Program-made: the position numbers and the translations under genes
The notes under the pieces: model-generated
What the model was told of the DNA's origin: nothing
The model's input: only the letters and a program-made list of their open reading frames with translations
Databases searched by the model: none
NCBI GenBank assembly: GCA_023101885.1
Contig: JALPQD010000142.1
Location: forward strand, 1,216,125 to 1,280,124
From: Typhlomys cinereus
Lineage: Eukaryota; Chordata; Mammalia; Rodentia; Platacanthomyidae
DNA: 64,000 nucleotides
Direction of reading: 5' to 3'
Shown here: one piece after another, positions 1 to 11,363 of the stretch
Numbering within the stretch: position 1 is the stretch's first letter
Layout: every line of letters starts with the position of its first letter

Positions 1-3000
1 TTGACAGATGAGATATGTTTCTGTCCATGACATCTCCCCTGTCTTCCTGTCTCTCCCCTTCTTTTACCAATCCATCCCTGTCCCTCCTGCCCTCCTGCAT
101 GTGTGGACCACAGGGTACCTAGGCTAGTAAGGGACCTTGTCTCTGTGGCAGTGTAAGTGGGATTTCAGCGGGTGATCCCACAATTGGTGAAGTCCCCCTT
201 CACTTGTCCAGCACCTGGCCCTAGGATTCCCACTGTATGTAATTGTTTCTCCTGGGATTCCAATTGGTTCATGGGAGGCAGCCACTGTGTAGATCTGGTG
301 GGCGCAGATCTTATTGCAGTGAGCTTCTGGACACAGCTGCACTGTCATACTGGGGTGTCTTGGCTGATACTACACTGCCCCATCATTAGGCTCTCACAAG
401 CTTACCACCCACTCTTCTGCAAGGTTCCCTGACTCTTGGAATAAAGAGAGATTTGGAATACCTGTTTAGGTTGTGTGGAATGCCTGTTTAGGGCTGAGCA
501 TTCTATGGCCACTGGTCAGTTGTGGTTTTCTCCCTCACTAATCTTCCATTGCAATAGGCTGAAACTTGTTTGAATGGTGCAATCTTTTCTTCTCTATGGA
601 TATAATGAGAGGTATTTAGATGGTGGGTTACTATCAGGCATTAATTGCTAATACTAAGATATCTGTTCCTGTATAGTGGCTATTTTCTCTCCCTCCACTG
701 TTATTTGAACAGGTTTATAGTATCAGTATGTGTTTCCTGGCATTAAGGGGAGGGGGGAAGAAACTACTTCTTTTCTCTTTTTTGTTATTACATTTTTTTT
801 GCCTAGTTATACAAATTCAATAAGTACCCCTTTTTTCTTCTTCCTTCTCCTTTCCCCTTGTTGTTTCCAATTCCACTCTCCCTCCTTCCCATTCCCCCCT
901 CCTTTAACCCTTTTCCTTCCCTCCTCCTCTCTTGGTTCTTCCTACTTTCTCTCTCCCATCCTCTATAGCATCTGCTGAATTTCTCTCTGAATCATCTACA
1001 CTAGTGATGTTTCAGAACTCAGTGGCATAGCTTGGGATCCCTTTTTGGGCTGTCTGCTAGTATGAGATTCCCCAACTTCTAACTATGTTCCATGCCCATT
1101 CTTCCCTTTCCTTTAAAACTATTCTTGCATTGATCACTTATTCATCTCTTTGCCCATATTCTTTTGTCTCCACTCTTTTGTGGGTCTTCCTTCCAAACTC
1201 CCCACCTCTTATGTTCCTTTGTAGTATGTAGGTTATAAAAGTTTCTGTTTGATTATATCATTCTGAAGGTTTCATGCTAGGATCTACTTTTAAGAGAGAA
1301 CATGTGGTGTCTGATTTTGGGATACTTCACTCAGTATAATATCTTCTAGTTTCATCCATTTACTAGCAAATTTCATTAATTCATTTTTCTTGACATGTTG
1401 ATAGTATTCCATTGTGTATATGTAATACATTTTTCATTACTACTGTTTTCATTCATCTACTGTTGGACATCTGTGTTGGTTTCATTTGTTTGCTATTGTG
1501 AACAGAGCTGCTATGTACATGGATGTGCATATGCCTCTGTAGCAAGACACAGTGTTCTTTGGGAATATTCCCATAAGCAGTATAGCTGGATATTAAGATA
1601 TTTCAACTTTTAACATTTTTAGGAACCTCCATAATGATCTCTGAAGGGGTTGTATAAGTTTGAAATCCCACAACCAATGTATGAGGGCTCCTTTCTCCCC
1701 ACATCCTTGCTAACATTTGTTGTTGTGTTTTGTATTTTTGCCATTCTGACTTTCCATTCTCAGAGGTGGTTTGAATTTGCATTTCCTTATTGGCTAGAGA
1801 GGTGGAGCAATTTTTAAAATTTTAAAATGTGTTAAACATTTGAATTTCATTCTGTAAAAAGTTTGCTTTTAGTTTTAAGGGCCATTTTTTTAAATTGGGC
1901 TGTATACTTCTTTGATATCTAATTTTTTGAGTTCTTTGTATACTCTGGGTATTAATGCTTTGGTAGATATGAGGTTAGTGAAGATTTTCTCCCATTCTGT
2001 GGGTTGTCTTTTTGCTCAACTTACAATACCTTTTGCTGAAGAACTTTTTAATTTCATGAAATTCCACTGGTTAAGTGATGAGTTTTTTCCCTGAGCATTT
2101 GGGGTACTATGCAGAAAATGTTAACCTAAGCTAATCCGTTCAAGTGTTCTCCCTAGTCTTTCTTCCAGGAAGACTAAGATGATGTTAGTCTCTGGACTAA
2201 CATCGAGGTCTTTGATACATATGGAGTTAATTTTCACGCAGGGTAACAGGTAGGGGTCTATGTTCATCCTTCTTCATGTAGATATCTAATTTCCCCAGCA
2301 CTATTTGTTGAGGATACTGTCCTTTTTTCAGTATTTCTTTCTTTTTTTGGAATCGATGCCAAAAATCAGTTGGCTGTAGATATGCAAGCTTATATCTGGG
2401 TCTTTAATTCTAATTCATTGGTCTTTGTTTCTGTTTTGGAGCCAGTACCTTGCTGTTTATTATTATTATTATGGCTTTGTAGTATAGTTTAAGGTATGAT
2501 ATGTTAATACCTGCAGCAGTTTTTGTTACTTAGAATGCTTTTTGATGTCCTGGGGCTTTTGTGTTTCCACATGAATATTGATAATGTTTCCATGAAGAAT
2601 CATATTGGAATTTTGATTGGTACTGCTTTGAATGTTTATATAACTTCTGGTAGGATGGCCATTTTTATATGTTAATTCTATTGGTCCAGGAACATGAGAA
2701 GTCTTTTCACCTTCTGGTGTCTTCTGTAATCTCTCTCTCTTTTTTTTTAGGGTTTTAACATTTTCATTGTACATTTTCACATCTTTGATTAGATTTATTT
2801 CAAGGTATCTTATTTTTTTGGAGCTATGGTAAGTGAAATTGTTTCTATTAGGACTTTCTCATTTTGTTTACCTTTAGTGTCCATTGATTATTAGACATTA
2901 ATTTTATAGTCTGTTTTTGTACTCATTGTATTTAGTAGTTTCAGGAGTTTTCTGGTGGAACTTTGGGGGTCTCTCAGGTATAGAATCATGTCATCTGCAA

Positions 3001-3074
3001 ATAGGGATAGCTTGACTTTTTCCTTTCCTATATGTATCCCTTTTATCTCCCTCTCTGCCTTATAAATCTAGCTA

Positions 3075-3127
3075 AAACTTAAAGTACAATATTAATCAGA
3101 AAAACTTTAAGTACAATATTAATCAGA
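3075..3127. repeat. Two-unit local tandem duplication, about 26 bp each
   Basis: Two adjacent units ending in aagtacaatattaatcaga differ by one base. They lie in the old L1 ORF2 just upstream of the RT motif, so they arose after that L1 stopped coding or helped break it. Confidence 0.8.
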
Positions 3128-3539
3128 AATGATAAGAGTGGTCAACCATGTCTATTTCCTGATCTAAGTGGGAATTCTCTAAGTATTTCATCATTTAGGA
3201 TGATTTTTGCTATAGGCTTATTTGCATACAGCCTTCATTATGTTAATATATGTTTCTTTCATTCCAGGGCTTTGATCATGTCTCGTTATAGAACTATTTA
3301 GATAATTCAGTTAATCTTGAATCAACTTTGGCAGATTGTATATACTTTGAAATTTGTCCATTTCTTTCTGATTGCTAAATTTGGTGAAGTATAAATTTTT
3401 GTAATATGCCATTATGATTCTTTGAATTTATTTGGTATTTGTTGTGATAGTTCCATTTTCACCTTTGATTTTATTAATTTGGCTTTTCTCTTTTTTTTTT
3501 GGTTTTGGTTAATTTGTGTAAGGGCTTATGAAATCTTTT

Positions 3540-3810
3540 AAAAATATTTATTTATTTTTTGTGTGTTTGTATGTATCAGAGAGTACTGTATGTCCCTGTG
3601 GAGGACCAAGGGTGACTTTGGGAATCATCCTGGATTGCTTGTACCTTTTTCTTGCTCCACCCTGGGATTTCTCAGGTTCCTCATATGAGGGCCAGAAGTG
3701 CAGCCACCACTGTTTCCACTTGGTGTTTTTATGTGGAACCTGGGATCTGGATGCAGGACCTTCTACTTGCAAGGCAGAGTCTTAACCCCTGAGCCATCTC
3801 TCCAGCCCAT
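3540..3810 (-). mobile_element. tRNA-derived SINE (B2-like head) inside the old L1
   Basis: On the minus strand the unit starts ggctggagagatggctcag, an A-box-like region, followed about 40 bases on by a B-box-like segment. It ends in an A/T-rich tail after a short CA-rich stretch. The flanks aaatctttt at 3531-3539 and 3811-3819 are a likely target-site duplication. The same family recurs at 32441, 35776, 39848 and 53085. Pol III promoter boxes are expected for tRNA-derived SINEs; activity is not implied. Confidence 0.85.
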
Positions 3811-4040
3811 AAATCTTTTTTTTTCCTCAAAGAACCAGCTTCTGATTTGATTGATTCTTTATATTGGTTTCTTTGTCTCAATGTCAGTTATCTCTGCCCT
3901 GATTTTACTAAGCTCTGACATCTGCTGCTTTTGGAGTTGGTATAGTCTTGTTTCCCTAAGGATTTAAGCTGCATTGTTATTTACTTATGATGTTTCCATT
4001 TTTTGGTGTAGGCATTTATTACTATAAATGTTCCTCCTAG

Positions 4041-4055
4041 CTCTACGTTCATTTT
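4041..4055. repeat. Target-site duplication, 3' side of the younger L1
   Basis: The 15 bases ctctacgttcatttt are repeated exactly at 8580-8594. They flank the L1 between and join the two halves of the old L1 without a gap. Confidence 0.95.
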
Positions 4056-5052
4056 TTTTTTTTATTTCGGCTCATACAAACTTATTAGGTACACCAGTTA
4101 CCTCCCTCCCTCCTCCTCCCCCCGTACCCTCTGTTCCCCCTCCCCACACCTCTCCCTCGCCATCCCCCAGTGCCTCCCGCCCCAATTCCCAGAGAGTCTT
4201 TTCTTGTGCATGTCTGATTTTCCTCTGGGCCCTCCTCTCCGATGACATACAAGGACCCAGTGGCATTTCCCTGAACCCTTTCCCGTGTTCCCCTTAGGTA
4301 TAGGAACACTGCTGTGGCTGCCAATCCTTTGCCTCCAAGGCTCTTGGTGCCTTTAGCAGATGCTAGACTTTGTGAGGTCAATAATGTGTTGGACAATGCG
4401 CAGGGCATGTAAAGTCCAATTATGACTGCTTCAGCCCTAACTTGTACGGAGTATCTTGCATATCATTGCTCCTCCCATCCTTATGCTCTTACGCTCTTAC
4501 CGCCCCCTCTTCCGCAAATGTCCCTGAGCTTCAGGATGGGGAGAGATTAGGCTGGCCTAGTTCTAGGTGGTTGATATAGAGTCTCTGAAGTTCTGGATTG
4601 TGGTTTGTTGATTTTCTTTTGCAGTTTTGCTGCTCCTGAAATGCCCTTCACTCCACCCTGGTGGGCATTGTATGTTACCCCCTGGCCAGAGACAAAAAGC
4701 TGTTAGAGTCTTGTGATAAAAGCACATTCAAAGGTAGATGTAATAAAAGTGGGAAACCATACTAAGGGAGGGGTCTATCACCCATTTGCAAAATGGTTAC
4801 TTTTTATCTGCCAGACTATATGCCCTCCTCTTCTGGTGAGATCACACCCCCTCAGTAGTAAATGATCAGGAACAAAAGTCTGTGAACTTAATCAGATGTC
4901 TCATTACTTGTTTGGGTCCTTGGTGGAGGCCTATTTTCCCTGCTGTAACATGGTCCCTTCTCTCCTTGTTTCTGGTGTGGCCCTCCAACCCCATCCCTCC
5001 TGTTCATAATCCTTGGAATTACTGTCTCTAGGTGGACTGGGTGGGTTTGTTA
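4056..5052 (-). other. 3'UTR of the younger L1
   Basis: This follows the ORF2 stop at 5053-5055. The L1-strand G-rich tract lies about 90-150 bases from the tail. The same segment recurs as 5'-truncated insertions at 20143-20593 and 29582-30253, showing one recently active subfamily. Rodent and primate L1 3'UTRs commonly carry such a G-rich purine run. Confidence 0.85.
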
Positions 5053-7796
5053 CTAGGAGCCACCTATTAGGGAGTACATACGGCACTTAATTTTCTGGGT
5101 CTGGGATACTTCACTTAATATAATTGTTTCTAATGACATCCATTTCCCGGCAAACTCCAGTAATTCATCATTTATGATGGCTGAGTAGTACTCCATTCTA
5201 TAGATGTACCACCTTTTCCTTATCCACTCGTCAACTGTTGGACATTTGGGCTGATTCCATGACTATGCTATTGTAAACAGTGCTGCTATGAACATGGTCG
5301 TGCTTGTGCTATCGAGGTGAACCTCTGCTGTATGGGGGGTTATTCCCAAAAGTGGAATCGCAGGGTCATATGGCATTTCAATCTTTAATTTCTTTAAGAA
5401 TCTCCAGACAGCTCCGCAGAGTGGCTGTATGAGCCTGCATTCCCACCAGCAATGTAGGAGAGTTCCTCTCTCTCCACATCCTCTCCAACATTTGTTGTTG
5501 TTTGTATCGCGGATTTTTGCCATCCTGACCGGGGTGAGATGATATCTCAGGGAAGTTTTGATTTGCATTTCCCTGATGGCTAAGGAAGTGGAGCATTTTT
5601 TCAGATATTTGTTAGACATTTTAATTTCATCCCTGGTAAAGTTTCTTTGAAGTTCCAGGGCCCATTTTTAAATTGGGCCATTGGTTTCCTTGGTGTTTAG
5701 TTTTCTAAGTTCTTTGTGCACTCTGGACAGCAGAGTTCTATCAGATATGTGGTTAGTGAAGATTTTCTCCCATTCTGTGGGTTGCCTTTGAGCTCGCGTT
5801 ATAATCTCTTTATCTGAACAAGATCCCAACTGTTGAGAGTTGGTAGCAGTGACTGTGCCATTGGATGTCTGTTTAGGAACTGTTGGCCTAGCCCAATCAG
5901 CTCGAGGGAGTTCCCTATCCTTTCAACTATGGTTTTTATAGTCTCTGGCCTGATATCAAGATCCTTGATCCATTTGGAATTAAGTCTTGTACATGGTGAC
6001 AAGTACGGGTCCAGCTTTAATCTTCTGCATGTGGAGATCCAGTTTTGCCAGCACCATTTGTTGAAGATGCTGTTCTTTTTCCATTGGATTCTTTGGGCCC
6101 CTTTGTCAAAGACCAAATGGCTGTAACTTTGTGGGCTTATATCTGGGTCTTCAATCCTTATCCATTGATCTGTGTGTCTATTTTGGAGCCAGTACCAGGC
6201 TGTCTTTATAACTATGGATTTGTAGTATAGACTAAGGTTTGGTATGGCAATACCTCCAGCTGTGTTTTTGTTACTCAGGATTGTTTTTGCTATCCTGGGT
6301 CTTTTGTGCTTCCATATGAACTTTGAGATTGTTTGGTCAACTTCTTTGAAGAATTGCTTTGGGATTTTGATTGGAATAGCATTGAATGTGTATATTGCCT
6401 TTGGTAGGATGGTCATTTTTACGATGTTGATTCTGCCAATCCAGGAACAAGGGAGGTCTTTCCACTTTCTGGTGTCTTCTGCTATTTCTTTCTTTAGGGT
6501 TTTAAAGTTTTCATTGTAAAGGTCTTTTACCTCCTTGGTTAGGTTTATACCAAGGTATTTCATTTTTTTAGCGGCTATAGTGAATGGGATGGTTTCTCTC
6601 AAGGCTTTTTCACTTCTTTCATTCTGGGCATATAGGAAGGCCACTGTTTTTTGCACATTTATTTTGTATCCTGCCACCCTGCTGAACTTCTCAATTAGTT
6701 CCAGGAGCTTCCTGGTGGAGTTTTTGGGATCACTCAGGTATAAGATCATGTCATCTGCAAATAGGGATAGCTTGACTTCTTCCTTGCCAATTTGAATCCC
6801 TCTTATGTCCCTTTCTTGTCTTATGGCTTCAGCTAAGACTTCAAGTACAATATTGAATAGAAGTGGTGAGAGTGGACAGCCTTGTCTAGTTCCTGATCGA
6901 AGTGGGAATGCTTCCAATTGTTCCCCATTGAGCATAATCCTTGCTGTGGGCTTGTTGTATATAGCTTTTATGATATTGATTAAGGTTCCTTCCATTCCTA
7001 CTGTCTCTAGCGTTTTGATCATAAAAGGCTGTTGGATCTTGTCAAAAGCTTTTTCTGCATCTATCGCGAGCATCATGTGGTCTTGGACTTTGGACTGGTT
7101 TACATGATGAATTACATTTATTGATTTGCGTATGTTGAACCAACCTTGTGTGCCGGGGATGAAGCATACTTGGTCCCCATGAATAATCTTTTTAATATGT
7201 TTTTGAATCTGATTTGCTAAAACTTTGTTGAGAATCTTTGCATCTGTGTTCATCAGAGAGATCGGCCTATAGTTTTCTTTTTTAAGTGAGTCTTTATTAG
7301 GTTTTGGGATTAAAACGATATTAGCTTCCTAGAAGGAATTTGGTAGTGTTCCCTCCTTTGCTATTTGATGGAACAGGACATTTTTTGGTGGGAAGATTCA
7401 AGATTACTTCCTCAATTTCCTTATATGTTATAGGACTATTTAAATAATTCACAACTTCCTGATTCAATTTAGGTAAGTTGTGTTTACTTAGAAATTCATC
7501 CATCTCTTTTGTGTTGTCAAACTTCACAAAGTATAAGTTTTTGAAATATGACCTTATAATTCTCTGGATTTCTTGGGTATCAGTAGTGATAACTCCATGT
7601 TCATTTTTGATTTTGTTAATTTGGGTTTTCTCTCTCTTGCTTTTGGTTAGTTTAGCTAGGGGTGTATCAATCTTGTTGATTTTTTCAAAGAACCAGCTTT
7701 TTGACGGTTGATTTTTTCTATTGTTTTCTTAATTTCGATTTCAGATATTTCTCCCTTATTTTGCTAATCTCCTCTCTTTTACTACTTTTGGGATCA
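5053..7796 (-). pseudogene. LINE-1 ORF2 remnant (reverse transcriptase and C-terminal domain)
   Basis: The largest open piece is 7253-5799 (484 codons), with the RT palm motif FADDM near its codon 165, a [18 protein letters not shown] motif just before it, and an [10 protein letters not shown] segment in frame just upstream of its first ATG. A second piece, 5619-5263, carries the C-terminal cysteine knuckle ([18 protein letters not shown]). Breaks: a TAG at about 7331-7333; a loss of roughly 80-90 bases near 7370-7390, where the segment after NLPTKK is shortened; stops between 5799 and 5619; and a TAG after 5263. The frame can then be followed to a stop at 5053-5055. The endonuclease domain is absent because of the internal deletion. 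It is not functional. Confidence 0.95.
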
Positions 7797-8579
7797 GACT
7801 TACCTAGGACATGGGATGAGGCCTGGCTAGACCAGGCGCGCGCTTCCTGACCGGCAGAGCGGGGTGGGGTGTAAAGGGAGGATGGGGACGTTGGCGTGGA
7901 GCTATTTAATCCGAGGGCAGCTGGGTCGGGGCCCGGGCGCAGGGGGAGGTCCTCCTCGTCCCTCGGCCCCGAGCACGGCTCCGGCTGGATGGTGGGAGTC
8001 AGAGCCGGGTCCCTGTGAGCTGACCTGGGGTCCTAGGGCGCGGGGTGAGGCCCGGCTCACCGCGCGTGTCCCGACCGGCGGAGCGGGGTGGGATGTAAAG
8101 GGAGGATGGGGTCGTCGGCGTGGAGCTATTTAACCCGAGGGCAGCTGGGGCGGGGCCCGGGCGCACGGGGAGGTCCTCCTTGTCCCTCCGCCCCCGCGCG
8201 CGTCTCCGGCTGTTTGGTGGGAGTCGGAGCCGGGTCCCTGTGGGCTGACCTGGGGTCCTGGTGGGCGGGGCCCGAACGGAGACTTACCTAGGGCGCGGGG
8301 TGAGGCCCGGCTGGACCGGGTGCGCGCTTCCCGACCGGCGGAGCGGGTTGGGGTGTAAAGGGGGATGGGGGCATCAGCGTGGAGCTATTTAACCCGAGGG
8401 CAGCTGGGTTGGGGCCCGGGCGGAGGGGGAGGTCCTCCTCGTCCCTCGGCCCCGAGCACGGCTCCGGCTGGATGGTGGGAGTCGGAGCCGGGTCCCTGTG
8501 GGCTGACCTGGGGTCCTAGGGCGCGGGGTGAGGCCCGGCTGGACCGCGCGCGCGCGTCCCGACCGGCGGAGCGGGGACT
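7797..8579 (-). promoter_or_regulatory. Tandem GC-rich L1 promoter monomers (about 3.4 units)
   Basis: A CpG-rich array with unit boundaries (cctagg on the plus strand) at about 7802, 8032, 8287 and 8515, giving spacings of about 230, 255 and 228. The longer unit carries an extra 30-base segment at 8258-8287. Each full unit contains ttaaatagctcc on the L1 strand (plus-strand gagctatttaa at about 7900, 8122 and 8382), a TATA-like box at a constant place. Tandem 5' monomers are known as promoters of mouse and rat L1. I do not recognise this monomer as a mouse A, F, Tf or Gf type. Confidence 0.85.
8258..8287 (-). other. 30-bp GT...AG-bounded segment inside one monomer
   Basis: On the L1 strand the segment begins GTAAGT and ends CCACCAG, sitting between CTAG and GACCCC. 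Neighbouring monomers read CTAGGACCCC directly, lacking exactly these 30 bases. The same segment occurs in the leader of the other L1 at 61532-61561. Confidence 0.85.
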
Positions 8580-8594
8580 CTCTACGTTCATTTT
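8580..8594. repeat. Target-site duplication, 5' side of the younger L1
   Basis: An exact copy of the 15 bases at 4041-4055, following the outermost promoter monomer. Confidence 0.95.
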
Positions 8595-10950
8595 ATCACT
8601 CAGATTTAGGTATGTTGTACTTTTATTATCATTAAATTCTAGGAATTTTTGAATTTCCTTTTTTGATTTCAGGCTGGATTCATTTCTTGTTCAGCAGCAT
8701 GTTGTTAAGGTTCTAAGTGTTTGCACTTTCTATTATTCACCTTGTTATAGATGTCCAGCTTTATTCCAAGGTGATCACATAGAGTTCGGGGTGCTATTTC
8801 AATTTTCCTGTATTTGTTTAGGCTTGTTTTGTGGCCTAGTATGTGGCCTATTTTGGAGAGAGTTCCATGAACTGATAAACAGAATGTAAGTTCCTCAGTT
8901 TGGTAGGTACCAATCAGGTCCAGTTGGTTTTGGATTGATTCAGTTCCAGTGTGTTTCTATTTAGTTTTTGGCATGCTGACCCGTCTATAAGTGAAAATGT
9001 TGAAGTTCCCTACTATTGGCATGTTTGGGTTGATTTGTTGTTTTACAGGATATAGTGTTTGTTTAACAAATGTGGGTGAGTCTGTATTTGGTGTGTATTT
9101 GTATTTAGAATTGTGAAGTCTTCTTGATGGACTTCCTTTAATGAGTATGTAGTGTCCATCTATATCTCTTATGATTTATTTTGGCTTGAAACCTATTTTG
9201 TTAGATTTTAGAATAGCTACTCCTGCTTGTTTCCTAGTTCCATTTGCTTAGAGTACCTTTGATTATCTTTTTCCCCTAATATGGTGCATAACTTTCATTT
9301 CATGTGTTTCTTGAATGCAGCAAATAGATGAATTGTGGTTTTTAATCCATATTATTAGCCTGTGTCTCTTGTGATGGAGAAGTTGAATCCATTATTGTTT
9401 AAGGTTATAATTGAGAATTGTTTGTTGATTTTTCACATTTTCTGAAATTTGTTGCTTGTATATTATTTGTTTTTTGTTTAGTAATTATACTGGAATTATT
9501 TTTCCCTTGTATTTTCTTGAATGTGTTTGTCATTTTCTTTGGTCTTGAATATTTTTTTCTTTTATCTTCTTCAGATTTGGTTTGGTGGTCATGTAGGCCT
9601 TCGGTTTATTTTTGTTGTGCAAATTTTTCTTTCTCCTTCAATTTGTGATCATTCATGACTTGAAGTATGTCTTTCCAAGCTCGCCTAGCTTTTATTGTTT
9701 CATTGAAAAGTCAGCTGCTATTATGTTAGTTTTGCTTTTGAATGTGACTTGAGTATTCTCTCTTGCAGATTTCAAATAATTCTCTTTGTCCTATATCCAT
9801 AGTGTTTTGACTACCATGGGATGTTTCTGTTTTGGCCATATCTTACTGGTGTACAGTATGCATCTTTTACTTGGATAGATATCTCTTTTCTCAGTCACGG
9901 AAATTTTCATTTAAGAGGATGTAAAAATATGTTCGGTAGTGTTTTTTTGGGTTCGTTTTCTGGGATTCCATGAATATTAAGTCAGGCTTTGTCACAGTGT
10001 GCCCTAGCTCTTGAATATTCTTTTCATTTTTTTTTAATTATAAGCTTTGTTAACTTCTTTAACAATCCCTTTCTACCTGCTTATCTTCCAGATCTGCTAT
10101 TCTGTCTTCTGATTCATCAGTTCACTTGGTGATAGTTTGTGATGAGTTTTCTATTGCAATTAGCTTGGATTTTATTTCCAATTTAATTTCTGCTTGAGAT
10201 TTTTTTAGTTAATCTATGTTTATTTTTGTTTCCTCAATTTCTTTTCGATCTCATTTAACTGCTAATTATTTTCTTGCTCATATATTCATATGTTCCTCTG
10301 TTTATCATCCTCACTCAGTTATTGTCATTCCCTTTGGGGTTCCTTTTGTATTTCCTTCAACATATTCATAATATGTATCTGGAATACATTATCTTGAACT
10401 TTCCTGGCTAGTATCCAAGAAGTTATTCTGGTTGGACTCTATCAATAAGGGTTGGTATTTTTTTTTGTAGGAGACATGTTTTCCTGATTTTTGTTGTATT
10501 TATGTTTTTATGATGTGACAGGCATCTTGTAGTTGCACTTTGATTGCTTTTGTTGTTATGTTTTTTCTGATTTAAGAATTTGAGTCCAATGTAATTGCCT
10601 GACTTTGACCATTCTTGGAACTGTTTCCCTGGATTTGGTTGGGATGGTAGTGTTTAAGGGTTAGGCTAGGGTTGCTTGGTGATGTTTTGTGAGTGTGGTA
10701 TCTCCAGTGGTTATGGAGTGAAAGTTAGGGAGGTTTATCTTGAGAGTCAGGTTTAGTGAGTGCAGTTTGATCCATGTATCAGAACAGTTCACAAGAGGAC
10801 AGGGTGGTGTACTATAGTAGTGGAGCTATAAGTGGGTGGTTAGAGTTGAAGGAAATGACAGTTTTAGGGTTCATTAGGTGTATTTGGGGGTGAATGACTG
10901 TGAATCAATGTGGTAGGATATATGGGATGTGAATGAAAGTATGGAGATCT
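8595..10950 (-). mobile_element. Old LINE-1, 5' part (ORF2 N-terminus, ORF1, 5'UTR)
   Basis: This continues the element interrupted at 4040. About 8595-9430 corresponds, read antisense, to the ORF2 N-terminal and endonuclease region. About 9900-10350 looks like decayed ORF1, with an RRM-type HGIPE-like stretch near 9960-9975 and then coiled-coil-like sequence. About 10400-10950 would be 5'UTR, which is G-rich on the plus strand. No frame remains open. Subregion limits are approximate; the 5' end is judged only by loss of L1-like sequence. Confidence 0.7.
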
Positions 10951-11259
10951 TAAACAGGAGTGACCATCACCTGAGAGTAAATCAAAAATAAAATGAGTTA
11001 GCACTTTTTATGGTTGCATGATAGGGCTATCCTGCTTGAATGATGTAGTTCTCAGAATCCTCAATTGGATAACATCAATTCTAAGCCTTAGGCTTCTGTG
11101 GTCTCTAGTAGTATTCTGGATTTTTTAATGAAACTTGGGCATATGGCCCAAGGTGTCCCAACTCATATAAGCCCTGCTAGGAACATTGGTCAGGAGACCT
11201 GAGATGTGAAATTGCATTCTCTTCATATGTTTGAGATTACCGTTATATGAGTTGCTTTT

Positions 11260-11363
11260 ATAAAATTCGAAACACTTCATGAATTTGCATGCCATCCCAG
11301 GCACAGGGGCCATGCTAATCTCTTTACTGTTCTAGTTTTAGTATATGTGCTGCCAAAGTGAGC
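11260..11363 (-). pseudogene. U6 snRNA retropseudogene
   Basis: The minus strand reads as U6 with substitutions and small deletions: a TTGGCAGCACATATACTAAA-type 5' region, agattagcatggcccctg in the centre and a gcaaattcatgaag-type 3' region. It is flanked by a direct repeat atatgagttgctttt (11245-11259 and 11364-11378), the mark of LINE-mediated insertion. U6 is the spliceosomal snRNA made by Pol III. Point changes, a lost 5' base or two and the target-site duplication mark this as a dead copy. Confidence 0.9.

Larger units (their letters stand above)
1..4040 (-). mobile_element. Old LINE-1, 3' part (3'UTR and ORF2 C-terminal half)
   Basis: Read on the minus strand, this is the 3' half of an old L1. 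Roughly 1-1150 is 3'UTR: a pyrimidine-rich plus strand sharing phrases with the fragments at 43.6 kb and 60.2 kb. From about 1250 upward the sequence parallels, with many changes, the antisense of the ORF2 in the younger L1 at 5053-7796, including the stretch for the reverse transcriptase FADD motif near 2985-3010. No long reading frame survives. The element is interrupted by a SINE at 3540-3810 and by a younger L1 after 4040, and resumes at 8595. ORF2 is known to encode endonuclease and reverse transcriptase; this copy cannot. Confidence 0.85.
4056..8579 (-). mobile_element. Younger LINE-1 with promoter monomers and a large internal deletion
   Basis: A 4.5-kb minus-strand L1 bounded by a perfect 15-bp target-site duplication. 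From its 5' end it has GC-rich tandem monomers (8579 down to 7797), ORF2 sequence from after the endonuclease to the C-terminus (7796-5053), a 3'UTR of about 1 kb with a G-rich purine tract on the L1 strand (about 4085-4200), and a poly(A) tail read as T's at 4051-4063. Compared with the L1 at 61070, about 2187 bases are missing: the leader end, all of ORF1 and the ORF2 endonuclease. The 5' end is not truncated in the usual way, because promoter monomers remain. It sits inside the old L1, so it is the younger of the two. Confidence 0.95.

Noticed and set aside
3540..3810. A- and B-box sequences as a possible tRNA gene
   Set aside because: No cloverleaf or anticodon stem. The unit recurs with A-rich tails and target duplications, so it is a SINE.
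4028..4408. Pro-rich or Gly-rich ORFs over the C-rich tract, also at 20100-20411 and 29963-30207
   Set aside because: They are translations of the L1 3'UTR purine/pyrimidine tract on either strand.
7797..7806. Reading the L1 internal deletion as a spliced retrocopy
   Set aside because: The donor GTAAGT is still present before the joint, so normal removal at that donor would not give this sequence.
7864..8652. Three similar plus-strand ORFs (WSYLxRGQLGRGPG type)
   Set aside because: They repeat because the DNA is a promoter monomer array; they are antisense to the L1 and have no independent support. The ORFs at 61018-61535 are the same case.
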